Notes: generated by a model not told the origin, from the sequence alone. Shown: positions 9,780 to 21,029, counted from the stretch's first letter. The stretch: DNA of 64,000 nt from Agrypnia vestita (GCA_016648135.1 JADDOH010004230.1:124001-188000), one strand, 5' to 3'. Program-made: numbers and translations.

Positions 9780-10900
9780 AAAAGGGAAGTTTAAAAAAGA
9801 CAAAAATAATACATACTTTCTTAACGACACATCGATGAATATTGCAGACAGTTGCCAAATATTTCTGAATCTCTGAATGAGTAACATTCTTTATAAATTG
9901 GCTGAGGTGAGATGCAACTGTAGATAATGATTCAGCATCTACATTACATAGCATACACTATAAAGAGTGCATTACCAGTGCTAGCGGACGCTAATGAATT
10001 GCAAGTATTGTGCTTATGGAACAAAAACTTGGCAGTGGTAAACTTTAATTATTAAATCGCTTAGTAAAAAAGAAAAGAACGGTGGCGTATTATTTATAAC
10101 CTTGTTGAATTATTCGTATTCATATTCGCCGAATAGTAGGTTTGATATTCGTATTCGTGAAAGTAGTATTCGTTGCATCACTACTTCAAATCCACCAATA
10201 ACGCTCACATTTATTTCAATGTAACACGCCCTGTCAAATAATTTTGGACACACAAAAAATTATAAGTCCTATTTTAGCCCTTGGTCAGCCTCTAAACTAC
10301 AAGCCTTTAAAGGTTTTCTCCCAGGTAATTTTCTGTATATAATATATTTCATGATTTATCAATTTCCTTAAATCCGCCACTGCTCAGTTCAATATCTTCA
10401 ATAGTAAGTTTTAATATGTTTACGGTAAAACCTGCAACTCGTGATGCAATTAACCCCTCCGATCATTTTTCAACCACATAATTATTTATGTTCATTTGTT
10501 TCTTATTGCTTCCTAAATAATTTTTCTCTAAACAACTATTTACAACTTTCAAACTCGTCACGCGCTTGTGCTATGAAAGCAGAACCGATATTTTGGTTTC
10601 CTGAGTTCGGATCATTTTTTAAAAATTTACTTCATCATCAGGCGACAGTCTTACCGCTAGATTAAAAAAGCAAGTCACGTTATGTAATTCAAGACAATAC
10701 AACGCTTTACACCGATCTCAGCCGAATTAAAATATATATATATTGTTCGGCATTCTATTTTATTAATGTTATTTATATTATTATGTACCTTGATACTGTA
10801 TTTACTACAAATCAATATAGATTATTTGGATTTCGTTAATTTATTTTGAATATTGACAAAAATACAATATCAAAACAATTTAATAGAATATCAATATTCA
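9780..10900. other. AT-rich intergenic DNA, nothing recognised
   Basis: Between genes B and C. The ORF at 10441-10665 has no recognisable features and a composition no different from its surroundings. Confidence 0.5.
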
Positions 10901-10914
10901 GATTTTTATAGTAT

Positions 10915-11480
10915 TGTCACGTGTTGTGGCTGCGGAATGAATTAATGAAAACGCTGGGATTTAATACAAGATTTATTGATTACTGAATAATTAATTATTC
11001 AAACGTACAAAGTCGCTTAACACTATTAAATGTAACGCTATTCCTTAAATTAACTATTGCACAAATTCGATACTAAAAATAACTATATTCGCTTTGACAC
11101 TTTATTCACTATTAACCATTCCATCCAATTTCCGCACTTGATAATTTCACTTCGGTTTATCTCGCTACATAAGAACTTCCGGAATCTTCGCTGTCGAATT
11201 ATGGCTCGCCTGGCCGTCCCCGTAACTCGCGACTCGCGGCTATCTTCGCTTCTATTATTGCTGTCAGACGCGCGCGCCCAAAACAATTCTGACCCCTTAC
11301 TCCCGTGTGTCGTATTTATATTGGTTAATGCTGTTGTCTAGACGTTTCCAGTGTTTACTCGCAAGTACTCGTAAATTACAGATGTTCCTGGAAAGTTGCA
11401 GACGTCTCTAGAAAGTTAGAGGTGATTCCAGATCCTTCGGTAGTATTGTGCCAAATTCAAACAACTGTCACTTGACAGAA
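10915..11480. repeat. Solo-LTR-like dispersed repeat, copy 1
   Basis: Starts TGTCACGTGTTGTGGCTGCGG. The middle (CCATTCCATCCAATTTCCGC, then a GC-richer part with CTCGC) resembles the repeats at 12757-13040 and 15207-15500, each of which also begins TGTCA(C/T)GGGA-like. A TGT start, a graded composition and the lack of coding fit a solo LTR, but the right end and target duplication could not be fixed. Confidence 0.45.
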
Positions 11481-12478
11481 GTGCGTGATTCTTTTTAACC
11501 TAGTTACAGTTTGTAAATTTCTTTATTTAATTGTATTTTGTCATTTTTTCTAAGGATTTTGATAGTAATAGTTGATAGTAAAAGTATTCAAAAATCTACT
11601 TATATATTTAGACGATGTTTCAAATTTACATGTGAATTCAGGATGTAACAAAGTTAGTCCATAATTTTTTCAGGTAGATTACTCCCAAAACTATCATTCG
11701 AAAATGTCAAATATATTAGAAAATATAAAATTAATAATATCAATAGTTATGGAGATTCATAAAAAATCTGATTCAAATTTCTTCAAGGCTACAATAATTT
11801 TATTTGAGTATTAAAGAGAATTTTTCTTGTACTATTGTATTTTGCTATTACTTTGTGATTTATCATCATTATGAATATAATTAACATAGTTAATCGCCAC
11901 TTAATTAAGTGGCGATTATTCATTTAATTATATTCAGAATTTTTATTATTTTTTCAATTGGTTGAGCAACTTTGTAGATTGATATTTTAAAAAATTAATT
12001 TTATTATTCGTTTTAATCTACTTATATTCATTAATTACACCTACATGTTTCGAAAAAACCCTTCCATCGTCAGGGTATTTTATAAATGTCAAAATATCAA
12101 AACGAATGATGTCTTTTGTTTTTTGGTTTTCTAAATTATTTAAAAAAATATTTTTAAATATCATCGCTGAATTTCTTGATTACACAAAATTATTGGAATT
12201 TTTAAAAAAAAATTTAAGTATTTAAAATTTAATTTTTTTAATTTTTTTTTAATTTTTTTAAATTTTACACTTGTAGTTAAATTTAATTGATTAATAATAA
12301 TATTTTGTTAATATTTACACGCTTTACTAATTTGTGTGAGAAGTGTTCCATAGTAATCAGAGCTATACAAACCAGTGAATTGAAGATTTTCAAGTGACTA
12401 TTGCGGAATTTAGTGTGAATTAAAGAACGGTGCTCCGATTAAATTCGCGTCCAGTGAATAATGAAATAAATTAAGGCA

Positions 12479-12680
12479 ACTAGTGTAAGGCGGCCGCGGA
12501 AGACTTGGTATGACGAGCTTAACCAGATACTGGAAGATCGTCCTACTAGGAGCCTAAATAATCGACGAACTTACATGCGAAGTATGATGGTGGTCGAAGC
12601 GAGACTGTGCATTAGGACTGAAGAGTGTGACACTCCATCCTCTCTGCCTAGCGGAAAAATGGCGTGATCGTAAGTTAGTT
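12479..12680 (+). mobile_element. RTE-like LINE 3' end with GTTA/GTAA tail, copy 1
   Basis: Plus strand reads RRPRKTWYDELNQILEDRPT, then RSLNNRRTYMRSMMVVEAR, then a frameshifted end before CCTAGCGG..ATGGCGTGA and a gttagttagtt tail. This is the GRPRKTW...L.....S..NRR..MR..M.V.EAR end of a very common insect non-LTR element. The bases before 12479 do not belong to it, so it is 5' truncated. Confidence 0.75.
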
Positions 12681-12756
12681 AGTTATTCTGATTCACTTTT
12701 AGCATACCTACTCTCTTATATTTTCTTAACGTAACCATAATTTATTTATACTGTCA

Positions 12757-13040
12757 CGGGACATGGCTGTGGGAGGAAAATGAAACACTTAAAATAATTT
12801 AATGTTTTTATTAATTTACCAAAAAGTCACTAAATGTTTCTAGAATATTTCACACACTTATTATTACACCGTTTCTTAATTCGTACAAATTACGCTGCTT
12901 CTATCGCTTCGATCACTTTCGAGAGTATTCCATTCAATTTTCGCACGACATCTGTCACTCGGTTTAACAACGCTGGCCACACTTGTCAAACCACAACAAT
13001 GTCTCTTACATTTCTAGTATTTACGAGAATGTCCTAATCA
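12757..13040. repeat. Solo-LTR-like dispersed repeat, copy 2
   Basis: Begins TGTCACGGGACATGGCTGTGG. Shares CTAAATGTTT(C/T)(T/G)AGAATATTTCA, CGTTTCTTAATTCGTACAAATTA and ATCACTTTCGAGAGTATTC with the copy at 15207. The ORF inside has no domain. Confidence 0.5.
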
Positions 13041-13157
13041 ATTCCAGAGTATTGTGGAGTCTTCAAGAGTTTATAGAGATTTTGATAGTGCGTAATTCCC
13101 TTCATTACATTATTATTGATAGATTTTTGTTTAAAATTGTAGAGATACATGATGATC

Positions 13158-13434
13158 GTTAAAATGATTGGAAAACATGTTATCTTACTTGAGTTTAATT
13201 ACATTTTATAATTTGTTACTCGAGTTTCGAGAGTATCAGATTACGAAAGTACTTTTCTACCTATTTACCTTATTTGTAATTCCATCTTACATATGTAATT
13301 TTTTCTCTATATTTGAAAATAGTTTCAAACTACACCAGTCGATGAGAAATTCTGATACTCACGAAACTCGAGTAGAAAATATAATATATAATTAAACTCA
13401 AGTAAACGTAAAATGTTTTCTAACAATTTTAATG
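13158..13434. mobile_element. MITE family 5 with long inverted repeats
   Basis: Left arm (ATTGGAAAACATGTTATC, TTACTTGAGTTTAATTA, CTCGAGTTTCGAGAGTATC) is matched by the right arm in reverse (GATACTCACGAAACTCGAG, TAATTAAACTCAAGTAA, AAATGTTTTCTAACAAT). Arms of roughly 75-80 bp surround about 115 bp. No coding. It lies just downstream of the poly(A) site of gene C. Confidence 0.75.
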
Positions 13435-13534
13435 ATTAGCATTTATTAAAATCATATGCTTTTAGAAAACGTTTGATTTTGAGTAGGTAAAGGTAAAAAT
13501 GTGTTTTCAGAAATAATACAGTCGGTATTCATTC

Positions 13535-13714
13535 TTTATTAAACGAAATCATAATTCTTTGTACACTTTCAAATCTTAAATAAAAATCAGATTGAACTGG
13601 ACCATTGAAAATATTGATTTTGAATGAGGATTCATTAATGTTGGCGTGTAGTTGTGGAGGAGCTGACGATGATGGTTAGATGGCTCCGCTTTGTCACAGC
13701 TTTTCTAGTGGTGT
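13535..13714 (-). other. Terminal exon and 3'UTR of gene C
   Basis: Acceptor TTCCAG ends at 13715. The exon begins ACACCACTAG, of which ten bases are coding. The 3'UTR runs to an AATAAA at 13540-13535. The acceptor and first eleven bases are the same as in gene D, which is the main support for the exon. Confidence 0.85.
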
Positions 13715-16700
13715 CTGGAATAAAATAATCAACATTAATCTCCATGATAACTGTAATGTATCTGCGTGACGTCTGTCCTATGAATGAGAGTGACAGACGG
13801 CATGAAAGAAGGAGAGAGAGAATGTTAAAAACTGCGAGGCGCCATATTGCGTTCTTCTTACCACACAGCCATCACCACGTGAATTTTATACCTTATATAT
13901 TGTAAACCTAATTGGAATTTTACGTTAATGTAATGATATAATTATGAAATAGGACAACACAATGCACGAATGCCTCAATCCTGTAAATGTCTATGTATGC
14001 AATCTTTATCTACAGTAAAAGATTATTAACATTATGCGTCAATGTGACAGCCAAGAAAAATAAACTACCTTGGTCATATCTTTAGGACACAATTTCATAA
14101 TGAAGGCCGAGAAAAGTGAACTATCTTGGGCATATCTTTAGGATGAAATCATCAAAATGACAGCCTAGAAAAATGTACTGACTTGGACACATCTTTTGGA
14201 AGACATCGTCAATATGGCATAGAAAAGTGAAATATTCTAGGCACATCTTTAGGACGAAGAAGAAATGGAATAATACGGAGTAGGAAACCCTGGAGTCAGC
14301 TGACAGAGCGATCTACTACGCGACAATAAATGAAATACGTATTATTGTACAAACATAAACAATAATTTTGAAAGGCAGTATCTAATGATTTTATAGCTTC
14401 GTAGGGGAATGAAACTCTTTAAAAGAAAATGTATATTGAGCTTGCATTTATGTGCAAAAATAATTCTTTAAAGATCATGCGAGAGAATGTTATTATTTTT
14501 TAAAGAAATCTTTTTGAAATTAGAAAAGAATCTCACCCGCCATATCCACCGCTGCCTCCGAAAGATGATGAGGAAGCAGAGGCTGATGCTTCGGACTTGG
14601 AGCCCCCGAAGCCTCCACCTCCACCTCCGAATCCGCCCTGTCCACCTCCACCTAATCCGCCGAATCCGCCCTGTCCACCTCCACCTAATCCGCCGAATCC
14701 GCCCTGTCCACCTCCACCTAATCCGCTGTGTCCGCCTCCACCGCCGTTAAATCCGCCGCCACCTCCATGGCTGCGTCCTCCTCCTCCACGTCCACCATGG
14801 CTGCCGTGTCCTCCGCCTCCATTGCCGTATTCCCCGCCCCCGCCCAGACCACCTCCGAACCCGCCCTGACCGCCTCCTCCGAATCCACCCTGACCGCCTC
14901 CTTTATTGTAGCCACCTCCCCCACCGTTGAGTCCGCCTCCATGTCCACCTCCTAGTCCGCCTCCTAGTCCACCCCCTAGTCCACCCCCTAGTCCGCCCCC
15001 TAGTCCACCCCCATCTCCGTGTCCATGTCCATCTCCACCACCCCCACCATCTTCATCTCCCCCCCCGTAACCACCCCCTCCTCCTCCACCGCCACCTCCG
15101 CCGCCACCGTAGCCTCTTGCTACCCTCCTGAGGGGTACGTTATCTGAATCTGAAAAAATAAAGTGACATAATTTCCCTTGCAAATATTTAGATAAAAGTA
15201 GTTGTCATGGGAAGAAAAAGAAAAGCTTAAAAAATTAAAACATTAATTTATTACGCAAAGTTACTGGACAAAATTGTAATTTGGAGCACTGATCTTTTTA
15301 CAGCAACTAAATGTTTTGAGAATATTTCATACACTTTTATCCAATTCCTTAATTTGCACTAATTATCTGTCCGAAAAACACTATTTATTATGCTGTTTCT
15401 ATTGCATTGATCACTTTCACGAATATTCTGTTTACTTTAGCAAGTTATTTAAATCGCTCACGTTCGTACTAGAAAGACTTCTGGCTTGTCGGTAGGAACT
15501 CGTCCGATATTTATCACTCGATTTACAACGCGATGGCTACGGTTTTGTCGTTGGTAATGACGCGTTAGTTATACGTAAAACAGGACTAAAGGCGCAGCAG
15601 CTGGCCGGTCTCCTTAAAAAAAATGTCGCGTCGCGATGTTTGCGAGTCTTTAACCATCAAAACGAATTATTGTTAAAAATATTTTAATATTCAAATGCGA
15701 CATACTCAACACATTTTTAAAACAATTATTTCATGATGGAATCATACGCTAGATAGATATTAAAAAAATATGGTATCCATACAAGTCAAATGATCTGTTT
15801 AAAACAATAAACATTTGGAGTATCTTCATTCATAATTATTACACTTCTTTTATATTTTCCAATCAGAATTTAAATAATCTACGATCAATAATCTTGAAAT
15901 TATGCGGAGCATTGGTTTATATGTTCCTGATAATTATCTAAGACAGCGCCAATATATATAGATTGTTTCACATTCCAATATACAGGACCAATCTACCGAT
16001 GGCTATGCCTGTTGGAAGAGCTATCGGTATGTTGAACAATATCACTTTGGATATTGATCAGTTCCATGTCTCCTGCAACAAAGTTGTGGGAGAATCCTGC
16101 TTCGGAAAAGCTCTGCATTGCCGCATTATGCACTCTACCAAAGAAACATAGAATGTGGCATATTTGGATTGGGAGGTGCAGACTACATACACGTTAAACT
16201 TATTTTTAGAGCACAAAAGACTATAATAAAAGTAATATTAATGCTAATTCAAACGAGCTCAAAAGAAATATTAAAAAAATTTGATGTTCCGACAACCTGG
16301 CAAATATGTGCATAAAAATTAATTATCCACCAATATAAAAATTCTAATAATTATTAAAACACCTAAAGAGACAGTACAAATTAAAATTACTGAATACCGA
16401 CTACAAAAACTACACTTGGGCAGAGATCCATTAAATATTACTCTACTAAATTGTATAACAGACTGTCAATGGAAACAAAAGATTCAACAAATGCGATAGT
16501 ATTTAAGAATCAAAATATAAAATGAATAGTATTAGGCAACGAAAAAAGAAAAAAGAAACTTACAATTTATAATAAAAAAATAACAATAAATAATGAAATA
16601 AACAGTACACAAGTATATAATGCCCACCTTGACAAAGGATTATTCTAGTAAGGGGGCGTTATTATCATTAATAAACATAAATAAATAATAAAAAAACATG

Positions 16701-17022
16701 TTTATATTATTTATTGAATAAATTGAATTGCATTTGAAAAATTGCGCATTGTATAGGAGTTAATACGCCTGCCAAGCACTTTGTATTTGAATATCTGTAT
16801 AGTCAAATGGAAGGTTAAACGAAAAATGAATGGAAAATTTTCTTTGTATATAAAATAAATATAACTTTGATTTTGGATATGTCCAATGTAAACAATAACT
16901 TAAGATTAGTTTCTACCACTTGACCCAGTGGGTGAGAAGGGTACACTAGGAACAGCACTGCACTAGGGCTCACCTGAGACCACCAGGGCCACCGTTGCCA
17001 ACAGCACCAAGAATGACTTCAT
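13705..17022 (-). CDS. Gene C: secreted glycine-rich protein with RVARGYGG motif and GHH end
   Basis: Exons 17022-16974 (16 codons plus 1 nt), 15149-14537 and 13714-13705 on the minus strand; 223 aa. Exon 1 is a signal peptide (MKSFLVLLATVALVVS). Exon 2 starts DSDNVPLRRVARGYGG; R-V-A-R at 25-28 is a furin-type site. The mature part is almost pure glycine repeat: a Gly run, an acidic/His segment (GGDEDGG, GHGHGDG), five GGGL units, GGQGGFGG units and a Ser/Ala tail SKSEASASASSSS (200-212), then FGGSGGYGG. The phase-2 donor GG|GTGAGA joins to A CAC CAC TAG, giving Gly-His-His-stop. The acceptor CAGATTCAG offers a second AG six bases on, which would drop two residues without shifting frame. Complete, with TATA box and AATAAA. 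Structural/adhesive or antimicrobial role is inference. Confidence 0.9.
13740..14530. other. Intron 2 of gene C
   Basis: Holds a weak short repetition around 14040-14260 in which a unit like AAAAGTGAACTATCTTGGGCATATC recurs three or four times at irregular spacing (CTTGGTCATATCTTTAGGA, CTTGGGCATATCTTTAGGA, CTTGGACACATCTTTTGGA, CTAGGCACATCTTTAGGA). It resembles an RTE-type LINE fragment amplified in tandem. No gene. Confidence 0.5.
14639..14728 (-). repeat. 33-bp coding tandem repeat inside gene C
   Basis: Two perfect and one partial copy of a 33-bp unit starting at 14639, 14672 and 14705. On the minus strand it codes for the 11-residue unit GGQGGFGGLGG. The identity at DNA level points to recent expansion and probable length polymorphism. 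Confidence 0.9.
14951..15010 (-). repeat. 12-bp coding tandem repeat inside gene C
   Basis: Five units of 12 bp (tag at 14953, 14965, 14977, 14989 and 15001) code for GGGL repeated on the minus strand. Only third-position changes separate the copies. Confidence 0.9.
15207..15500. repeat. Solo-LTR-like dispersed repeat, copy 3
   Basis: Begins TGTCATGGGAAGAAAAAG and shares AACTAAATGTTTTGAGAATA and TCACTTTCACGAATATTC with the copy at 12757. Lies in intron 1 of gene C. Right end not fixed. Confidence 0.45.
15895..16140 (+). mobile_element. LINE C-terminal fragment, same family as 22930-23585
   Basis: Plus strand reads SIGLYVPDNYLRQRQ, then after a small break RLFHIPIYRTNLPMAMPVGR, and DIDQFHVS. 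The copy at 23390-23560 has SIGLYVPDNY, LFHISIYRTNLPMVMPVGR and DIDIFHVS. 5' truncated and frameshifted. In intron 1 of gene C. Confidence 0.8.
16140..16690 (+). mobile_element. Second LINE fragment joined to the first
   Basis: Reads GLGGADYIHVKLIFRAQKTI, then IKVILM, then a decayed end containing LYNRLSMETKD. The GGA...K.I..AQK.I.K pattern is the C-terminal region of Jockey/CR1-type reverse transcriptases. It ends in a 3'UTR (cttgacaaaggattattcta) with an AT-rich tail. The same 3'UTR recurs at 35320-35400. It abuts the fragment at 15895-16140 with no gap. Confidence 0.7.
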
Positions 17023-17069
17023 GATTGCTGTGGTAGAATTTGCTGCTGTCTGCTCCTGTTCACGCTTCA

Positions 17070-17106
17070 CTCTGAAGTTGAGGTTCCTGTCGCTAGCCTT
17101 ATATAG
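17070..17106 (-). promoter_or_regulatory. Core promoter of gene C
   Basis: TATATAA at 17105-17099, followed by GGCTAGC. Initiator TTCAGAGTG has its A at 17073, 32 nt from the first T. About 50 nt of 5'UTR precedes the ATG. Same layout as genes A and D, but the block further upstream of TATA is not conserved here. Confidence 0.8.
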
Positions 17107-17119
17107 GTTGGGCTGTTTT

Positions 17120-18650
17120 TAGCTACGATGTAAACAGTTTTTTTACAGTAATTTTTTCATGTGCATTATTCGAACGTTCTCGCGTGGTCGATTTTTACTT
17201 TTCTGAGAAACCGGTATTTTGTGTATTGTAAAAAATTCTACGGAAGATGCGGATTGAAATTTATCTGCAGCCGAGATTGGTGCATATTATGAAATGTCGG
17301 ATTTTGTGAGGAAAAATAAAAATCTAAAATATAGTGGTCTAAGCCAAAGTAATAACTGATTACATTAGTATAAATAAAAATTATATTTAAAGACCTGATA
17401 TTCTCTGTATTAGAGTCTCTAATTCGAGTACTCAAGTATTATTGTCAATTTTTCAAGTGTTAAAAATACGAGTAGGTATTATAAAAAATACTCTAGTAAT
17501 ACTCGTAAATTATAAATGATGAAGATATAAAAAAGTAGAATTTGATCATTAATGTTAGGTAGAAAATTAAAACCTTATTTGAAAATTTATTTTATTTGGT
17601 CATCCAACAGGAAGATATAATTACTTGACATAATATGGTTATATGTCTCCCACAATTAAAAGATGATACAGATAAGACAATGATAGATAGTAAAATTTGA
17701 TACGACAAGACAACTTTACAGACTCGTTTAACAGACTGTTTTAAATTTAACTTTAACATAAATGGATTCGTAATGTATATAATGCACATTGTCAAGAGGG
17801 GGATGAGTTTCTAGTGTTTGCCTCATCATAATATGATACTCTTCATATGCGGTATGAAAATATTTATTGAATTCAAGGGGTATTTATAATCTGAACATAT
17901 ACGTGGGATGGGAGAGGACTTCCTATTATTGGTATGATTAGTTGAAAGGGGAAAAGAGGTAACTATGTCTGGTAGATCTGAGTGGGACGTGGAAGGATAG
18001 CAGACTGGTGATTTCGGAAGAATCAATAAGGTTATGAATAATTTGGAAAAGGAAGGATTTATCTGACAATATTCGCCTGTTTTCAAAAGTGTCCAATTTA
18101 ATAACTAACGTAAAAACTTTGTATGTTTTAGTGATGCATGTGAAAAATTTATAAGAATCAAAGCAATTGAAACTGCTAGTCTCTTCTTCTTCTTCTTTTC
18201 CCGTGCTTCATCCCAACTCACTGTCTTCGTTGACTAATGGGGTCAGCATTCCTCTTCCTTAGGCTGTATGTTCTTCTGCCCTGGATAACGTTAGCCAATC
18301 CGCGCCTCTGCATCTGAAAAACCCTTTAGTCAGTATACCCACGATTTTTTTTAGTTTTCCTTCGAATGTAATTCGAGGAAGATCATGCATAATCAATGCA
18401 CAATAAACGCATTTTAGCCATGTCAAAGCGGTCAGATATTTGTAGTTATTTAACGCACATATATAAAATATGAGACTTTAAATTATTTTTAAATAGCTGT
18501 GTTTTTAATATTAAAATAAGTTCGTAAATACGTTTATTCTCTCATTTATTTGTTTTAAGAGTAAGTTCATGAATTTGAATTATTAATGGCTATTTTGGTA
18601 CATGCGAAAGTCCTTGAGTATGCTCGAGTACTCGTGTATTTTACGATTTT
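17120..18650. other. Intergenic, no gene recognised
   Basis: Between the promoter of gene C and the repeats that follow. Around 18180-18330 there is a CT-rich stretch with a faint resemblance to RTE 3' ends on the minus strand. The ORFs at 17592-17795 and 17826-18086 lack recognisable domains. Confidence 0.45.
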
Positions 18651-18659
18651 TTTACTCAG

Positions 18660-18820
18660 TAGACCTCTTTCCATTTAAGAAATACAATCGAATTAGTATG
18701 TGTAAACCGCATGTTTTTTCATTGTGTTGATATTCATAAACACCAATACAACGAAATAATATGCCCCGTACACACGGCTTATACATACTAATTCGAAATT
18801 TTTTCTTAAAGGATAGACCT
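18660..18820. mobile_element. MITE family 2, diverged copy
   Basis: TAGACCTCTTTCCATTTAAG at the left, CATACTAATTCGAA against TTCGAATTAGTATG-like sequence in the left arm, and inner halves TGTTGATATTCATAAACACCAATACA. Same layout as the better-preserved copy at 36735-36916; the right terminus is altered. Confidence 0.7.
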
Positions 18821-19049
18821 ATACTCAAGTAATTGATGATGTTGAGTAATCAATCTATAAGTGGCTTAGTGTACTCTGTACGAAGTCGATGCTTTGATCC
18901 AGAAAAGGAAATAAAAAAACATCCTTGACGCCTTCGAGCTGTGGTGAGGGCATCTTTTGCCAGCTACCAATATACGTATACTTCCATGAGTAGGACTACA
19001 TATGTCTCTTGCATAGTCCCTTCAAATATATGGAAGGTTTCAATTTGGA

Positions 19050-19233
19050 ACGCATATACAACTATCAAAATTTTGATAATGTGTAGATGTTCTTACGATG
19101 GAATTGGTAAACGTTGCATTGTGCAGAGACACTTAAACCAACTGATACTGGTTGCAAGCCCTGGGCCATTGTATAAAAGACTTCCATACATGTTTCTCAT
19201 ATAAATAGTTTATCTCTGTGAGACTTCTATGAT
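19050..19233 (-). mobile_element. MITE family 1, truncated copy
   Basis: Reverse complement begins ATAGAAGTCTCACAGAGAT and continues AACTATTTATATGAGAA and ATGGCCCAGGGCTT as in the copy at 9435. The other half is missing. A plus-strand ORF overlapping it is an artefact. Confidence 0.7.
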
Positions 19234-19579
19234 ACATCTTAATTTGATCCATAAGAGCATTAAAACCATCTTATGAAAAAAAATTTTTTAGACCTGATGA
19301 AAGTCTTGACGGCTTTTCAATTTATCGCTGATATAGATTATTTTCCTCCTTTAGAAAATGTGGAGACGTTTAAACAATATAAATCCTTAGTCTAGTGTGT
19401 GCTAGAGAATCTCAAAATTTGAATCATTGTGTTTCAAATGCGTTCCGGTGGACTTGCACTTCATGTAATAGAATAGCTCCCTATGTGTTAATGAAGACTG
19501 AACTCCATTTAATGTGCACATATTGAATATATTGGCAGCAACTATATGCTGTTATGTTTTCATCAAAATGTAAAAACTA

Positions 19580-19905
19580 ACCCATAAAAACCAAGTTTTT
19601 ATTATACTCCCTTTCTCATTGAATCAGGTTTCGTGTCTACTGTACGCGTCGGGGTCATTATTCATTTGTATTGATTCTAATTTGAAAAAACATTAAAATT
19701 TCGAAAAATCCAAAATTATACCATAATTATTAAAAAATTTTGGACGAAAATTTGTTAGATCATTTTTATCGTCGCCACGAGTCTGCCTGGAAAGTTTCAG
19801 GTCGATTAGATCACGGGAAAAGGGTTAAAAATCGTTCCAAAGTTTTTCCGGCAGACAACAAGCCGCAGACGCTACGAGTTAAAAGAAAGGGAGTAAAAAG
19901 GAAAT
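19580..19905. mobile_element. Family 6 repeat with ACTCCCTTTC / GAAAGGGAGT ends
   Basis: Begins AAAAACTAACCCATAAAAAC with TTTTTATTATACTCCCTTTC, ends GAAAGGGAGTAAAAA. The interior has CGTCGCCACGAGTCTGCCTGG and GATCACGGGAAAAGGGTTAA. A second copy with the same ends lies at 45458-45893. Inverted ends about 20 bp, no coding: a non-autonomous DNA element. Confidence 0.7.
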
Positions 19906-20240
19906 ATCAATGACAATATTATTCCACCAAATTGTTGGTAACAATTTTCCTCGATTGAAGTGATGGCCGCGGAACATTTGTTGGAGGTTTTGAAGGAAAG
20001 GTTTTGAAGTTACTCGTCTCCAGTACGAAATCTGTCGAACCAACATTGCTTCGTATGTTTATCATGTGTTCTATTTGGCCGCCGTGTAAAATTACATTAC
20101 AATAAGTACTTCACTGGTAGTTTAGACTACAGATTTCCAGAGGCGTGCAGCGCCTACAAGCAAAAAAGCTGTGCATTTGTAAAGATTCTGAGAAACAAAT
20201 ATTAATCAAATAATCCTTATCTTAAGAAAAAGTTGAATAA

Positions 20241-20470
20241 AAATTCTAGCCGTAATTCGTCCTACGGTAAGAAGTTTTATTTCCGACATTTCTGTTTAAC
20301 GTGACGTGTCCGTTTTCTGCGATTTAAAATTCTAGCCGTAATTCGTCCTACGGTAAGAAGTTTTATTTCCGACGTTTCTGTTTAAGGTGACGTGTCTGTT
20401 TTCTGCGATTTAAAATTTTAGCCGTAATTCGTCCTACGGCTGGATGTTTTATTTCTGACGTTTCTGTACC
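20241..20470 (+). repeat. 86-bp tandem repeat, about 2.6 copies
   Basis: Unit starts AAATTCTAGCCGTAATTCG at 20241, 20327 and 20413 with an 86-bp period and includes CCTACGGTAAGAAG, TTATTTCCGAC and GTGACGTGTC. Copies 1 and 2 differ at very few positions; the third is cut short and more diverged. Not CRISPR-like, as there is no repeat-spacer alternation. Confidence 0.9.
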
Positions 20471-20866
20471 TAACTTCATGTTAATTTTTAATTTGTCTCA
20501 CTTATTTGCGCCCAACAAATTTGTTCCATAGATCTAGTCAAGTCGAGATAAAACTCGTCCTGAACCGTGTATTTTTACTTATCTCTATGTCTGCGAGTTT
20601 TTTGTAATAGACAAGTAAACTTTTCATGGAATAGCGTGTTTCTTCGAAAGATCCTATGCGTCACTTGCAGGAATTATATTTTTTACAAATTTCACCCAAA
20701 ACTTTTTCTGTGAATTCTATTTCTCTTTTCTATGCTGAATGTTATACCTTCTGTCAAATCATATTGATTATTTACGACGACATTGCCATCGATGATATCA
20801 TAAAATGTTTGATTTATTTTTGTGAAAAGAAATCTGAAATTAGTATTATTCCCTATTTAATTATAT

Positions 20867-20915
20867 GTAAATCGTCTTCGGAATGTATTGAATATATATT
20901 TCGAAGACGATTTAC
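20867..20915. repeat. Perfect 14-bp inverted repeat
   Basis: GTAAATCGTCTTCG at 20867 and its exact complement CGAAGACGATTTAC ending at 20915, with about 21 bases between. Could be a remnant of a foldback element. Confidence 0.75.
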
Positions 20916-21029
20916 ACTGCGGTGATAAGAAAATCCTAGCTCAATGTCAAGACAAAGTTGACTGTTTTCAAATCTGTGTACAGGCGTACCCTAATATACA
21001 TTAAATTTGGATCCTAACAGACACTAACA

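Noticed and set aside
14597..14869. Plus-strand proline-rich ORF (MEPPKPPPPPPN start)
   Set aside because: It is the antisense of the glycine exon of gene C; Gly codons read backwards as Pro. No promoter, splice or poly(A) context on that strand.
20241..20470. CRISPR-like array
   Set aside because: Contiguous 86-bp units without spacers in a eukaryotic genome.
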